64,000 bases of DNA from CABMKH01 sp040797625. Lineage in GTDB: Bacteria > Bacillota > Clostridia > Tissierellales > Tissierellaceae. Below, piece by piece: positions 25,899-34,592 of this stretch; position 1 is the stretch's first letter; each line of letters begins with the position of its first letter. Made by a program: the position numbers and the translations under genes. Under the pieces are notes generated by a model that saw only the letters and a program-made list of their open reading frames with translations, was not told the origin of the DNA and made no database searches. The DNA lies in contig JBQHQH010000004.1 of assembly GCA_052067355.1 (NCBI GenBank), forward strand, positions 129,052-193,051, written 5' to 3'.

Positions 25899-27098
25899 CT
25901 AATTTGATATTATCTGTATTTTAGATATATCCTCTATGGTTTCAATTACTATCTGTGTTTTTAATATATTGCCCTTTATAGTATATAGAGCATCCTTAGA
26001 TACCACTTCCACATTATCTGGCAATTGCTCATTTATCTCTTTTATAGCCTTTAATTGAGAAGATTTTTTTAGAAAATCAATATCCCTTTTTACCTCTTTT
26101 ACTTCTACTTCTCTAAATGTATAGTTAACTAATTTAAATGGAATCTTTAATTTATTCCATTTGAAATCTAATAAATCTCTTTCAGTAATCTCCTCAGTAT
26201 AGTTTTCATAGGGAATATCTCCTGATAAAAATCTTATTCCTTTATCCTTAAATTTCAATCCTCTTTGTTTATACACTTTCCCTGTCTCTACTTCATCTAC
26301 TTTTACTATTGGTTCCTCAACTGTAGCAGTGTATCTCGTCTGAGCCAACACTTCCCCTTCTGCATGGACTAAATAACTATCGAGATCGGGATCAAGTTCA
26401 CTTTCTATAATACCTGATATTAACACATCTCCTGGCTCTACAATCTCACCCTTCTCCACTAAAGCAATTCCGTTTTTAGCTATGATCTTAGTTATAACAC
26501 CTTTTTTCTTTGCCACTAGATTACATGGATATGATTTATCTACTTTTTCAGGCGGTATATCTAACTCTCTAAGTTCAATTATAAGTTTTACTCCGTTGAT
26601 CTTAACATCTAAAAACGAAATATATTCAAATTTATTTAATAGAATCTCCTTTACACGATTCACCTGAATGTTTTGCTTGAATTTACCTACCTTTATATTA
26701 TTTACTTCTAATACGCTAAATATTTCATCTAGAGGAATTTGTTCTGCTCCTTTTATATCTATTTCCCATATGATAGATGATAACAATATAATAAGGCAGA
26801 CAAAAATTATTGCCCCAAATCCTAACATCTTCCTCTTCTTTAATCTTTCCATTATAAATGGCAAACCAGACCTATAAAGGATCTCCATCTTACAACCTAT
26901 CTTGCCTACTATGCTCTCCAAGCTTCTATATCCTAGTAGTGATACTGTTGCTTCTATCTCCGTATTGTTTACTCTCTTCACATCCCAAAGATATATATCG
27001 TTAGTCAAGGCAAGATTAAGCAGTCTTTCCAAACTCAACCCATTAATTTTAATGATAACATATCCTTTTAAATAATTCCATAATTTTATCGCTAGCAT
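25899..27098 (-). CDS. yqfD: Sporulation protein YqfD
   Basis: Sigma-E-controlled sporulation membrane protein, 399 residues, close to the B. subtilis length. Cytoplasmic N-terminus (LWNYLKGYVIIKINGLSLERLLNLA), one transmembrane helix (residues about 93-111), and a large extracytoplasmic domain containing ITKIIAKNGIALVEKGEIVEPGDVLISGIIES, which resembles a beta-barrel (lipoyl/hybrid) motif. Encoded right after yqfC. Biochemical function unknown. Confidence 0.93.
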   Translation of the reverse strand: MLAIKLWNYLKGYVIIKINGLSLERLLNLALTNDIYLWDVKRVNNTEIEATVSLLGYRSLESIVGKIGCKMEILYRSGLPFIMERLKKRKMLGFGAIIFVCLIILLSSIIWEIDIKGAEQIPLDEIFSVLEVNNIKVGKFKQNIQVNRVKEILLNKFEYISFLDVKINGVKLIIELRELDIPPEKVDKSYPCNLVAKKKGVITKIIAKNGIALVEKGEIVEPGDVLISGIIESELDPDLDSYLVHAEGEVLAQTRYTATVEEPIVKVDEVETGKVYKQRGLKFKDKGIRFLSGDIPYENYTEEITERDLLDFKWNKLKIPFKLVNYTFREVEVKEVKRDIDFLKKSSQLKAIKEINEQLPDNVEVVSKDALYTIKGNILKTQIVIETIEDISKIQIISN

Positions 27099-27108
27099 AT
27101 CTACACCC

Positions 27109-27387
27109 CTAGCCTATTATTTCAACCTTTTCTATATTTCCATCTATATTAATCTCCTCCAGGAGAATATTCTTAATGGTCATAGAATTTCCACTGATCT
27201 TTATTATTCCTATTTTACTATTTATCCTAATTAGTTCCTCAGTATATTCTATTATCCCTTTATGGTTGGATATATCCACCTTCTTATTGCCTAAAATAGT
27301 TATCTTAGGCAAATCCAGGGCTATATCTAGAGGCAATTCAAGGGCATCAGTAAGAGTCATCTTTAAATCATCCATATTTTTTTTCAT
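27109..27387 (-). CDS. yqfC: Sporulation protein YqfC
   Basis: Small protein of the YabP/YqfC family, 92 residues from ATG 27387 (MKKNMDDLKMTLTDALELPLDIALDLPKI), which has GGAGGG upstream and gives the family length. The conserved ITILGNKKVDISNHKGIIEYTEELIRI core is present. Expressed during sporulation in B. subtilis in an operon with yqfD, exactly as arranged here. Likely acts at the forespore membranes; mechanism unknown. Confidence 0.9.
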   Translation of the reverse strand: MKKNMDDLKMTLTDALELPLDIALDLPKITILGNKKVDISNHKGIIEYTEELIRINSKIGIIKISGNSMTIKNILLEEINIDGNIEKVEIIG

Positions 27388-27454
27388 ATAAATCCCTCCT
27401 ACTAATAATATGCTATATATAAAATTACTATTACATATGAAAAGAAGCATGTAT

Positions 27455-27892
27455 TTACATGCTTCTCTTCATATGTTGTCTGCTCTTAGGTTCTGACAAT
27501 ATCTCAGAAAATATAATCCCTCTCACTATATCTTTTCTAATATCTATTTCAGAATTATCCATACTTTTGCTCTTTTCCACTTCTCTATTATTATCTTCAG
27601 CTGGCTTCTCTTCTATAGTATTTTCCTCATTAGCTTCTATTAAATCTAGATTATTCTTCTCTACCCTTTTTATCTTATTAGCTCTATTTTCTTTTACAGT
27701 ATTTCTATTTCCTAAATTTTTTTCGATTTCCTCATTTAAAACAGTTATGAGATCTCTCTTCTTTTCTGTAAATTGCCTCTTATACCCTTCATTTCTCTTT
27801 TTTCTGACTTCTTCAATCTTTTTCTTGTCTTTAGAGCTCTTTAAAATCAAATCTATTACTATGATAATGACAAAAAAAACTAAAGGACTCAT
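27455..27892 (-). CDS. Single-pass membrane protein of unknown function
   Basis: 145 residues: an N-terminal hydrophobic anchor (SPLVFFVIIIVIDLIL, residues 2-17), then a highly charged Lys/Glu/Asn-rich, probably disordered or coiled body, and a conserved-looking short C-terminal helix (DIVRGIIFSEILSEPKSRQ). I do not recognise a named domain. The C-terminal helix recalls short motifs in other clostridial anchor proteins. It lies between floA and yqfC with short gaps, so it may belong to the same operon and could work with flotillin or sporulation proteins. Confidence 0.72.
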   Translation of the reverse strand: MSPLVFFVIIIVIDLILKSSKDKKKIEEVRKKRNEGYKRQFTEKKRDLITVLNEEIEKNLGNRNTVKENRANKIKRVEKNNLDLIEANEENTIEEKPAEDNNREVEKSKSMDNSEIDIRKDIVRGIIFSEILSEPKSRQHMKRSM

Positions 27893-27903
27893 TTAATCAC
27901 ATC

Positions 27904-28893
27904 CTATTTTTTCTTCTCTTCATCTGTCAGCTTAGATATAGATGTTCTCATATCTGTATCCGCTAAAACATTTCTCATATTATAATAATCCATAACTCCC
28001 ATCTTTCCATCTCTTAAAGCTGTAGCTAATGCCAATGGAACTTCTGCTTCAGCCTCTACTACTTTGGCTCTCATGGATTGTACTTCGGCCTTCATCTCTT
28101 GCTCCTTAGCAACAGCCATTGCTCTTCTCTCTTCAGCTCTAGCTTCTGCAATACGCTTATCTGCTTCTGCCTGATCCATTTGTAATCTAGCTCCTATATT
28201 TCTACCTATATCCACATCTGCTATATCTATAGATAGTATTTCAAAAGCAGTTCCAGAATCTAATCCCTTACTCAATACTGTCTTAGATATACTATCTGGA
28301 TTTTCCAAAACATCTTTATGAGATACAGAACTACCTACAGTAGTGACAATTCCCTCTCCTACTCTAGCTATAATTGTCTCTTCACCAGCTCCACCTACTA
28401 ACCTTTCAATATTAGCTCTTACAGTGACTCTAGCTTTTACTACTACCTCTATACCATCTTTAGATACTGCAGCAATCTGTGGCGTCTCAATTACCTTTGG
28501 ATTGACACTTACCTGTACTGCTTCTAAGACATTTCTACCTGCTAAGTCTATAGCTGCTGCTCTTTCAAATTCTAGAGGTATATTTGCTCTTTGAGCAGCT
28601 ATTAGAGCATCTACTACTGTGTTTATATTACCTCCTGCTAGATAATGTGCTTCTAATTCATCTACATGTAAGTTTAAGCCTGCTTTTGTAGCCTTAATCA
28701 TAGGATTTACTATTCTACTTGGAGCTACTCTTCTAAGCCTCATACCCATCAATGTGGAAAATCTTATCCTAACTCCTGAAAAATATGCAGTTACCCATAA
28801 TCCCACTGGAACAAATGTAAAGAATAGCATCACAAATATTATTATAATCAATGCAATAGCAAAAGTGAAAACCGTTGATAAACTTGAACCCAT
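27904..28893 (-). CDS. floA: Flotillin-like protein FloA (YqfA)
   Basis: Membrane-domain scaffold, 329 residues. N-terminal hairpin membrane region (residues 8-40), SPFH/PHB-type domain with LPRIVNPMIKATKAGLNL-like PSRIVNPMIKATKAGLNLHVDELEAHYLAGGN, then the long Glu/Ala-rich helix (QAEADKRIAEARAEERRAMAVAKEQEMKAE core) that drives oligomerisation. In the usual nfeD-floA pair, 3 nt after the nfeD gene. Confidence 0.95.
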   Translation of the reverse strand: MGSSLSTVFTFAIALIIIIFVMLFFTFVPVGLWVTAYFSGVRIRFSTLMGMRLRRVAPSRIVNPMIKATKAGLNLHVDELEAHYLAGGNINTVVDALIAAQRANIPLEFERAAAIDLAGRNVLEAVQVSVNPKVIETPQIAAVSKDGIEVVVKARVTVRANIERLVGGAGEETIIARVGEGIVTTVGSSVSHKDVLENPDSISKTVLSKGLDSGTAFEILSIDIADVDIGRNIGARLQMDQAEADKRIAEARAEERRAMAVAKEQEMKAEVQSMRAKVVEAEAEVPLALATALRDGKMGVMDYYNMRNVLADTDMRTSISKLTDEEKKK

Positions 28894-28896
28894 ATT

Positions 28897-30180
28897 CTAA
28901 ACCCTCCTAACAAATATTTTTGAACCTTCAACTCTAACTACTTGAACTAATGTATCTACAGGTATATAACCTTCATCGGATAATACATCAATTCTTTCTC
29001 CATCTATATCCATAAATCCACTTGGCCTAAGTCCTGATACTGTCTTTCCCTCTTTATTCAGATATTCTCTTTTATTATCTGTACTTACATATCCTTTTTG
29101 TTCTTCATGTTTAGTTGTCAATATTATAGAATTCAGTATATTACTTCTAAAACCTAATTTGAACAAGATCATAGTTACTATTGTAGTTATGATTATCGCT
29201 ATACTCATAGATAATAGAGCTACACCAAAGGAGTTCATGGCTAAAATTATACCTACCAGTACAAATATAATACCACTTATGCCTGGTAAGCCAAAGCCTG
29301 GAACTATTCCTTCAATGACTAACAATATAAGTCCAGTTACAAATAGAGCTAAAGATGTCCAATGGGAATGTCCTGCTAGTATATTTCCTCCAAAATATAA
29401 TCCAAATCCTATAATACTTATGGTTCCGCCTATTCCAAATCCTGGAGTCATAATTTCTACTATTAACCCTACAAAAGCTATAGTCAATAACATGCTACTG
29501 ACATATGGACTTGAAATATACTTTGATAATTTCATCTGAAATCCTTCTTGCCTATGGATTATATTTGCATTATCAAACCCAAAATTATTCAATATATCAT
29601 CATAATCATTAGAGATATAGTCTGCTATTCCAAGATTTAATGCCTCTTGGGAAGTTAGATTTACTAACTTACCTCTTGTTGTAATTCCATCTATTTCCAT
29701 ATCCCTATCTGCCATTGCTTCTACTATGTTTTCATCTCTATTTCTATATTGGGCAGTGTCTCTCAATATTGCTCTCCACATAGATAGAACTTTTTCTGTA
29801 TTGGGAATAGTCTCAGCTGAGCCTATAGTTGCATTAGGTGCCATGACTACCTTCTCACCCGATATGCTAATCAGAACTCCAGCAGATTCAGCTTTATTAT
29901 TTACAAAGGATATAGTAGGAATATTTGTTGCTAAAATAGCATCTTTTATCCTTATGGCTTCATCAATTAGACCTCCATAAGTATTTATCTCCAATATTAT
30001 AGCTTCTACATCCTTCTTATTTAATTCATCTATAGCCCCAACTACAAAGTTTCTCGTTGCTCTATTGATTTCTCCCTCAATAGGTATTACATAGATGTTT
30101 CCACTAGATTCTCCATAGGCAAAACCACTAAATAATATAAATAGAACAAGTAAAATCAATGTAATCCTAAATTTTTTCAA
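28897..30180 (-). CDS. NfeD family membrane protease-like protein (YqeZ)
   Basis: 427 residues: signal peptide/TM (residues 5-22), ClpP-class serine protease-like domain with NKAESAGVLISISGEKVVMAP (nucleophile Ser about residue 98) and NATIGSAETIPN, then four or five membrane segments (residues 225-345) and a C-terminal NfeD OB-fold domain (KTVSGLRPSGFMDIDGERIDVLSDEG). Partner of FloA in membrane microdomains. TTG start with GGAGGTG. Confidence 0.93.
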   Translation of the reverse strand: MKKFRITLILLVLFILFSGFAYGESSGNIYVIPIEGEINRATRNFVVGAIDELNKKDVEAIILEINTYGGLIDEAIRIKDAILATNIPTISFVNNKAESAGVLISISGEKVVMAPNATIGSAETIPNTEKVLSMWRAILRDTAQYRNRDENIVEAMADRDMEIDGITTRGKLVNLTSQEALNLGIADYISNDYDDILNNFGFDNANIIHRQEGFQMKLSKYISSPYVSSMLLTIAFVGLIVEIMTPGFGIGGTISIIGFGLYFGGNILAGHSHWTSLALFVTGLILLVIEGIVPGFGLPGISGIIFVLVGIILAMNSFGVALLSMSIAIIITTIVTMILFKLGFRSNILNSIILTTKHEEQKGYVSTDNKREYLNKEGKTVSGLRPSGFMDIDGERIDVLSDEGYIPVDTLVQVVRVEGSKIFVRRV

Positions 30181-30266
30181 TCTAACACCTCCATTTCATA
30201 TTATATTCACTAATAACTTCTATTCTTACTATATAATAATACCCAATAATATAGAATATAATTATT

Positions 30267-30407
30267 AAAAAAGGCTTCTATTAGAGCATTGCAATATAGC
30301 CTTTTTAAAACTTCTAAATGGAAAGTTCGTGTTAATTAATATTTCATCATATAACGGAAAGTTCATATTAGTTTGTATCTTAAATCGAGAACTTTCCTAT
30401 ATGTTAT
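30267..30407 (-). ncRNA. Candidate structured RNA between yqeY and nfeD
   Basis: On the minus strand GGAAAGTTC (30389-30397) can pair with GAACTTTCC at 30356-30364, and a second copy of the same 9-mer complement lies at 30320-30328; flanking ATATAAC/GTTATA extends the first pairing after a bulge. The stretch ends in a terminator-like hairpin AAAAAGGCT / AGCCTTTTTT (30267-30306). It carries no gene. Could be a small RNA or leader of nfeD; I know no matching family. Confidence 0.35.
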
Positions 30408-30433
30408 AAAAAACCTGGGTTATTACCCAGGTT
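30408..30433 (-). terminator. Terminator after yqeY
   Basis: AACCTGGGT / ACCCAGGTT with a 4-nt loop and a T run on the minus strand, overlapping the yqeY stop. Confidence 0.85.
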
Positions 30434-30875
30434 AATTTAATATATCTTTTACAATGCTACTTACTATATTGCCATCTGTTTTGCCCTTTACCTTGGGCAT
30501 TACAGCTTTCATTACTAATCCAATATCCTTCATGGAAGTAGCATTTATTTCTTTTATAGTTTCAATGACTATCTTTTCAACTTCTTCTCTTGTAAGTTGT
30601 TTGGGAAGGTATTCCAAAAGTATGTCAATTTCCTTATTGGTCAAATCTACTAAATCTTCTCTTCCACCTTTTTCAAAATCTCCAATTACATTTCTTTTTT
30701 CCTTCAATTGTTTAGATATAATTTCAATTATTTCTTCATCTGTTAGTTCTTTTCTTTCATCTACTTCTATTTGTTTAATTGCAGCTCTAACCATAGTTAT
30801 AGTATTTTTTCTAATAGTATCTTTGTTTTTCATGGAAGTCTTCAAATCTTCCATAAGCTTATTTTTAAGGGACAT
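30432..30875 (-). CDS. yqeY: GatB/YqeY domain protein
   Basis: 147-residue cytosolic protein related to the tail domain of GatB. MSLKNKLMEDLKTSMKNKDTIRKNTITMVRAAIKQIEVDERKELTDEEI is the standard N-terminus and KGKTDGNIVSSIVKDIL the C-terminus. Role possibly in tRNA-linked metabolism; not established. Follows rpsU by 16 nt, as in B. subtilis, and shares its promoter. Confidence 0.94.
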   Translation of the reverse strand: MSLKNKLMEDLKTSMKNKDTIRKNTITMVRAAIKQIEVDERKELTDEEIIEIISKQLKEKRNVIGDFEKGGREDLVDLTNKEIDILLEYLPKQLTREEVEKIVIETIKEINATSMKDIGLVMKAVMPKVKGKTDGNIVSSIVKDILN

Positions 30876-30891
30876 CGTTTCACCTTCTTAT

Positions 30892-31074
30892 TTAATATCT
30901 TGAATGATTCTTTCTTCTTGCAGCTTCAGATTTTTTCTTTTTTCTTACACTTGGTTTTTCGTAGTGTTTTCTCTTTCTAACTTCTCCTAAAACGCCAGAA
31001 CGCGCACATTGTCTTTTAAACCTTTTAAGTGCATTGTCAAGAGATTCATTTTCGCCTACTTTTATTTCTGACAT
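30892..31074 (-). CDS. rpsU: 30S ribosomal protein S21
   Basis: 60 residues, strongly basic: VGENESLDNALKRFKRQCARSGVLGEVRKRKHYEKPSVRKKKKSEAARR pattern typical of S21, which assists mRNA initiation on the 30S subunit. ATG with GGGAGGG upstream. Confidence 0.97.
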   Translation of the reverse strand: MSEIKVGENESLDNALKRFKRQCARSGVLGEVRKRKHYEKPSVRKKKKSEAARRKNHSRY

Positions 31075-31147
31075 GTATTTCTCCCTCCCCTCTCAACTAC
31101 TAGAGTACTACATACTATAAATATTGGTTAAAATTTCTCACTAAATC

Positions 31148-31176
31148 ATTATACATTATTATAAGCATTATTTCAA
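31148..31176 (-). promoter_or_regulatory. Promoter of rpsU-yqeY
   Basis: Minus strand TTGAAA (31171-31176), 17 nt, TATAAT (31148-31153); about 75 nt upstream of rpsU. Confidence 0.65.
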
Positions 31177-31183
31177 CTGGTTT

Positions 31184-31525
31184 TTAGCCTGCTGGCCATA
31201 ACAATTGTCTTCCACCTAATAGATGAAAATGTATGTGATTTACACTTTGCCCACCATGTTCTTTACAGTTGGTGACTATTCTATAACCCTTATCAAGTCC
31301 CATTTCCTTGGCAAGTTTACTAGCAATCTCAAACACATATCCTACTAAATGTGAATTGTTCTCATCTATATCATCTATTGATTCAATATGCTCTTTAGGG
31401 ATGATAAGCAGATGAACTGGAGCTTGAGGATTAATATCTTTAAATGCTACTACCTTTTCATCTTCATAGATAAATTCGCTTGGAATACTTCCATTGATTA
31501 TCTTACAAAATATACACTCGTCCAT
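31184..31525 (-). CDS. HIT family hydrolase (HinT type)
   Basis: Nucleotide phosphoramidase of the histidine-triad family, 113 residues from ATG 31525 (MDECIFCKIINGSIPSE) with GGGGGTG upstream. Zinc-like CIFC at the N-terminus, LLIIPKEHIESI, and the triad QSVNHIHFHLLGGR near the end. Overlaps nothing and is the last gene of the prmA-rsmE-mtaB run. Confidence 0.94.
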   Translation of the reverse strand: MDECIFCKIINGSIPSEFIYEDEKVVAFKDINPQAPVHLLIIPKEHIESIDDIDENNSHLVGYVFEIASKLAKEMGLDKGYRIVTNCKEHGGQSVNHIHFHLLGGRQLLWPAG

Positions 31526-31529
31526 TATT

Positions 31530-32825
31530 TCACCCCCTAATTTCTCCAATTAAAAATCCATCTTTTTTATCTATGACTTTTGTTTCTACTATATCACCTA
31601 TTATATCATGTTTAGATAAAGCTTTCATCCTAATATAATTTGTGGTATATCCTTCATAAAATCCATCTACATTTTCTTCATATAATACATCCATAGATTT
31701 GCCTAAAAACTTCTCATTAAATTCTTCTGTCAGAGTTTCTCCTAAGGCGATCAATAAACTGCTTCTTTGATTTTTAATCTTGCCATGAACCTGATCTTTA
31801 TATCTGGCTGCAGGTGTACCCTTCCTTGGAGAATATTTAAAAACGTGAATTTTTGAAAATCCAATTTCTCTTGCAAATTCCATGGTTTCATTAAAATCTG
31901 ATTCTGTTTCTCCTGGAAATCCAACTATAATATCAGTGGTAATTCCAGCATCTGGCATATACTTTCTTATTAGGTCTACTTTATCTTTATATTCTTCTCT
32001 TGTATACTTTCTATTCATCTTTTTCAATATATTGTTAGAACCACTTTGAAGTGATAGGTGAAAATGATGGCAGACCTTGTTTGTCTTCATCAATATCTCC
32101 ATAAACTCATTGGTTATTAAATTTGCTTCCACTGAACTTAGTCTAATCCTCTCAATACCTTGAATCTTTGAAATCTGCCATATCAATTTACCTAGATCCA
32201 TATCTCCTAAGTCCTTACCATAGGACGCAACATGTATACCAGTCAAGACAAGTTCCTTAAATCCTGACTTGGCAAATGTCTCCGCTTCACATATGATATC
32301 CTCAACATCTCTACTTCTAATCGGCCCTCTTGCATATGGAATTATGCAATAAGAACAGAATTGATTACATCCATCTTGAACTTTTATATATGCCCTTGTC
32401 TTAGATTTGATGTCATCCACTTCTATCTTCTCAAAACTCTTATAGGTCTTTATATCTCTTACTATATTAAACTTCTTATTTTCAACTTTAGACTTTTCAC
32501 ATAACTCAACTATTCTATTTCTATCACTTGTGCCTATTACTACATCTACGTCTTCTATTTCTTCGACTTCATCAGGAGCTACTTGAGAATAACAGCCTAC
32601 TACTGCTACAATAGCCTCATCATTTACCTTTTTTACCTTTCTGATAAATTGCCTAGACTTTCTATCAGATAGATTTGTAACAGTACAAGTATTTATCACA
32701 TATATATCTGCTAACTCATTTTCGTCAACTACTTCATAGCCACTTTCTTCAAATAGTCTTTCCATGGCTTCCGTTTCATATTGATTTACTTTACATCCTA
32801 GTGTGTGAAATGCTACTTTCTTCAC
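31530..32825 (-). CDS. mtaB: tRNA t6A37 methylthiotransferase MtaB
   Basis: Radical SAM enzyme that converts t6A37 to ms2t6A37 in tRNA. 431 residues. N-terminal UPF0004 domain with three Cys (HTLGCKVNQYE, NTCTVTNLS, VVGCYSQ), the radical SAM CNQFCSYCIIPYARG near residues 150-165, and a C-terminal TRAM domain. GTG start. It overlaps rsmE by 4 nt. Confidence 0.95.
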   Translation of the reverse strand: MKKVAFHTLGCKVNQYETEAMERLFEESGYEVVDENELADIYVINTCTVTNLSDRKSRQFIRKVKKVNDEAIVAVVGCYSQVAPDEVEEIEDVDVVIGTSDRNRIVELCEKSKVENKKFNIVRDIKTYKSFEKIEVDDIKSKTRAYIKVQDGCNQFCSYCIIPYARGPIRSRDVEDIICEAETFAKSGFKELVLTGIHVASYGKDLGDMDLGKLIWQISKIQGIERIRLSSVEANLITNEFMEILMKTNKVCHHFHLSLQSGSNNILKKMNRKYTREEYKDKVDLIRKYMPDAGITTDIIVGFPGETESDFNETMEFAREIGFSKIHVFKYSPRKGTPAARYKDQVHGKIKNQRSSLLIALGETLTEEFNEKFLGKSMDVLYEENVDGFYEGYTTNYIRMKALSKHDIIGDIVETKVIDKKDGFLIGEIRG

Positions 32826-33568
32826 AGTATCGCCCCCAAATCTCCCACTTCATATAGTATCATAGTAGATGCCACTATTCCAGCAGTTTCAGTCCTCAAT
32901 ATCCTAGGTCCTAAGCTTACTATCTTTGCACCGATCTCTCTTAGTCTCTCTATTTCATATGATTCAAAGCCACCTTCAGGACCGATTATTAAATTTATCC
33001 TGTTACCTTTAATATCTCCTAATGCCTCTTTCATCCCTAGATTATCTTCATCTTCATATGCTACTATGATATTATCTTCATCTTTCAATATCTCTAGTAT
33101 ATCCTCGAAACTAAATATTCCCTTTACCTTTGGAATATAATCTCTCTTAGATTGTTTAGCTGCCTCTTCGGCAATAGATGATAGACGTTCAATACGTGTT
33201 TTCTCTTTCTTTTTATCTGAAATCTTTACTATGGATCTATTAGTGGATATAACACTAAATTCTCTTACTCCAACTTCTGTTCCCTTCTGTATTATAAGAT
33301 CCATCTTGCTTCCCTTAGCAATTCCTTGATACAACAAAATCTCTATAGGAGGTTCATGTTTTCCTACTGTTGAAGTTAAGACATCGACTACTATGCTATC
33401 TTTAAGTATCTTTTCTATACTACATATATAGCTTACTCCATTTGAAGAGATTTCTATCCTATGATTTTCTGCAAGTCTAAGGACGTCCCTTATATGTTTT
33501 ACATCTTTCCCCGATATATATATCTTTTTATCTTCTATCTGATCTGTATCTACAAAAAACTTATGCAT
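32822..33568 (-). CDS. rsmE: 16S rRNA (uracil(1498)-N3)-methyltransferase
   Basis: SPOUT-class methyltransferase for m3U1498, 248 residues. N-terminal PUA-like part (KKIYISGKDVKHIRDVLRL) and the knot with IIGPEGGFESYEIERL and LGPRILRTETAGIVAS. Between prmA and mtaB as in B. subtilis (yqeU). Confidence 0.96.
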   Translation of the reverse strand: MHKFFVDTDQIEDKKIYISGKDVKHIRDVLRLAENHRIEISSNGVSYICSIEKILKDSIVVDVLTSTVGKHEPPIEILLYQGIAKGSKMDLIIQKGTEVGVREFSVISTNRSIVKISDKKKEKTRIERLSSIAEEAAKQSKRDYIPKVKGIFSFEDILEILKDEDNIIVAYEDEDNLGMKEALGDIKGNRINLIIGPEGGFESYEIERLREIGAKIVSLGPRILRTETAGIVASTMILYEVGDLGAIL

Positions 33569-33577
33569 CCCATCACC

Positions 33578-34489
33578 TTATTTTCTAGCAACTATACATG
33601 CCCATTCTCCTAGTTTCCTTATCTCTAGTATTTCAAATCCATTTTCTACTAAAGAGTCTTCCACTAGTTTAATCTTCTCTAATATTATTCCCGAGGCAAT
33701 AAATATTCCATTATCTACTAGATATTCTCTTAAATCCTTAGACATCTTTACAATAATCTCGGCAATTATATTAGATACTATTACATCTGCTTTATCTTCT
33801 ACTACATCCAATAGATTTCCTTGAATTGCCTGAATCTTATCTTCTACTTTATTTTTTAATATATTTTCATTTGAAACCTTTATACAGTCAGGGTCCAAAT
33901 CTACAGCTACTATATCAGACGCTCCCAATTTAGCTGCTGCTATACTAAGTATTCCACTTCCACAACCTATATCATAGACCTTGTCTCCATTATTCATAAA
34001 CTTTTCTAAGGATTCTATGCACATCATAGTAGTTTCATGAGTTCCTGTTCCAAAGGCCATCCCTGGATCTAGTTCTATTACTAAATCTCCTTCTTTTTCA
34101 TCTATAGATTCCCATGTAGGCTTTATGACTATATTTGTGCCAATCCTTCTAGGTTTATAATATTTTTTCCAAGATTCAGCCCAATCTTTTTCGTCTATTT
34201 CACTAAATACAATTTCTCCCTGTACTTTCTCCATCTCTTTTTTTACAAAATCTATAACACTATTTAGTTTCTGAGATTCTGAAAAGTATGCTTTGATAGA
34301 TATCTTGTCTAAATCTATCTTTATTAGACTAGGATCCACAAAATCCCAATCTGTACTATCTTTTGACAGCTCCATGATATCTCTTGGATCTTCAATTGCT
34401 AATCCCGTTGCACCTGCATCATATAGAATATCTGATACTATATCCTCATTTTCTGGTGAAGTTATCACCATAATCTCTGTCCACTTCAT
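33578..34489 (-). CDS. prmA: Ribosomal protein L11 methyltransferase
   Basis: SAM enzyme that trimethylates L11. 303 residues. N-terminal substrate-recognition domain (KWTEIMVITSPENEDIVSDIL), motif DPGMAFGTGTHETT, SAM site VYDIGCGSGILSIAAAKLGAS and NIIAEII. Downstream of dnaJ after a terminator, so it begins the prmA-rsmE-mtaB-hinT group. Confidence 0.96.
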   Translation of the reverse strand: MKWTEIMVITSPENEDIVSDILYDAGATGLAIEDPRDIMELSKDSTDWDFVDPSLIKIDLDKISIKAYFSESQKLNSVIDFVKKEMEKVQGEIVFSEIDEKDWAESWKKYYKPRRIGTNIVIKPTWESIDEKEGDLVIELDPGMAFGTGTHETTMMCIESLEKFMNNGDKVYDIGCGSGILSIAAAKLGASDIVAVDLDPDCIKVSNENILKNKVEDKIQAIQGNLLDVVEDKADVIVSNIIAEIIVKMSKDLREYLVDNGIFIASGIILEKIKLVEDSLVENGFEILEIRKLGEWACIVARK

Positions 34490-34557
34490 TTAATATACAC
34501 ATCCTTATAATTAAATCTCTAATAATTATATCTTAATATGCATCTAATTGCCACTAC

Positions 34558-34592
34558 AAAAAAGACAACCACTTTATGAAGTGATTGCCTTT
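34558..34592 (-). terminator. Terminator after dnaJ
   Basis: Minus strand GGCAATCACTT-CATA-AAGTGGTTGTC with one G-U type pair, followed by TTTTTT. Ends the hrcA operon. Confidence 0.75.

Noticed and set aside
27459..27896. 145-codon + strand frame opposite the charged membrane protein
   Set aside because: Long only because the Lys/Glu-rich gene lacks stops in antisense; no ribosome site and unlike any known protein.
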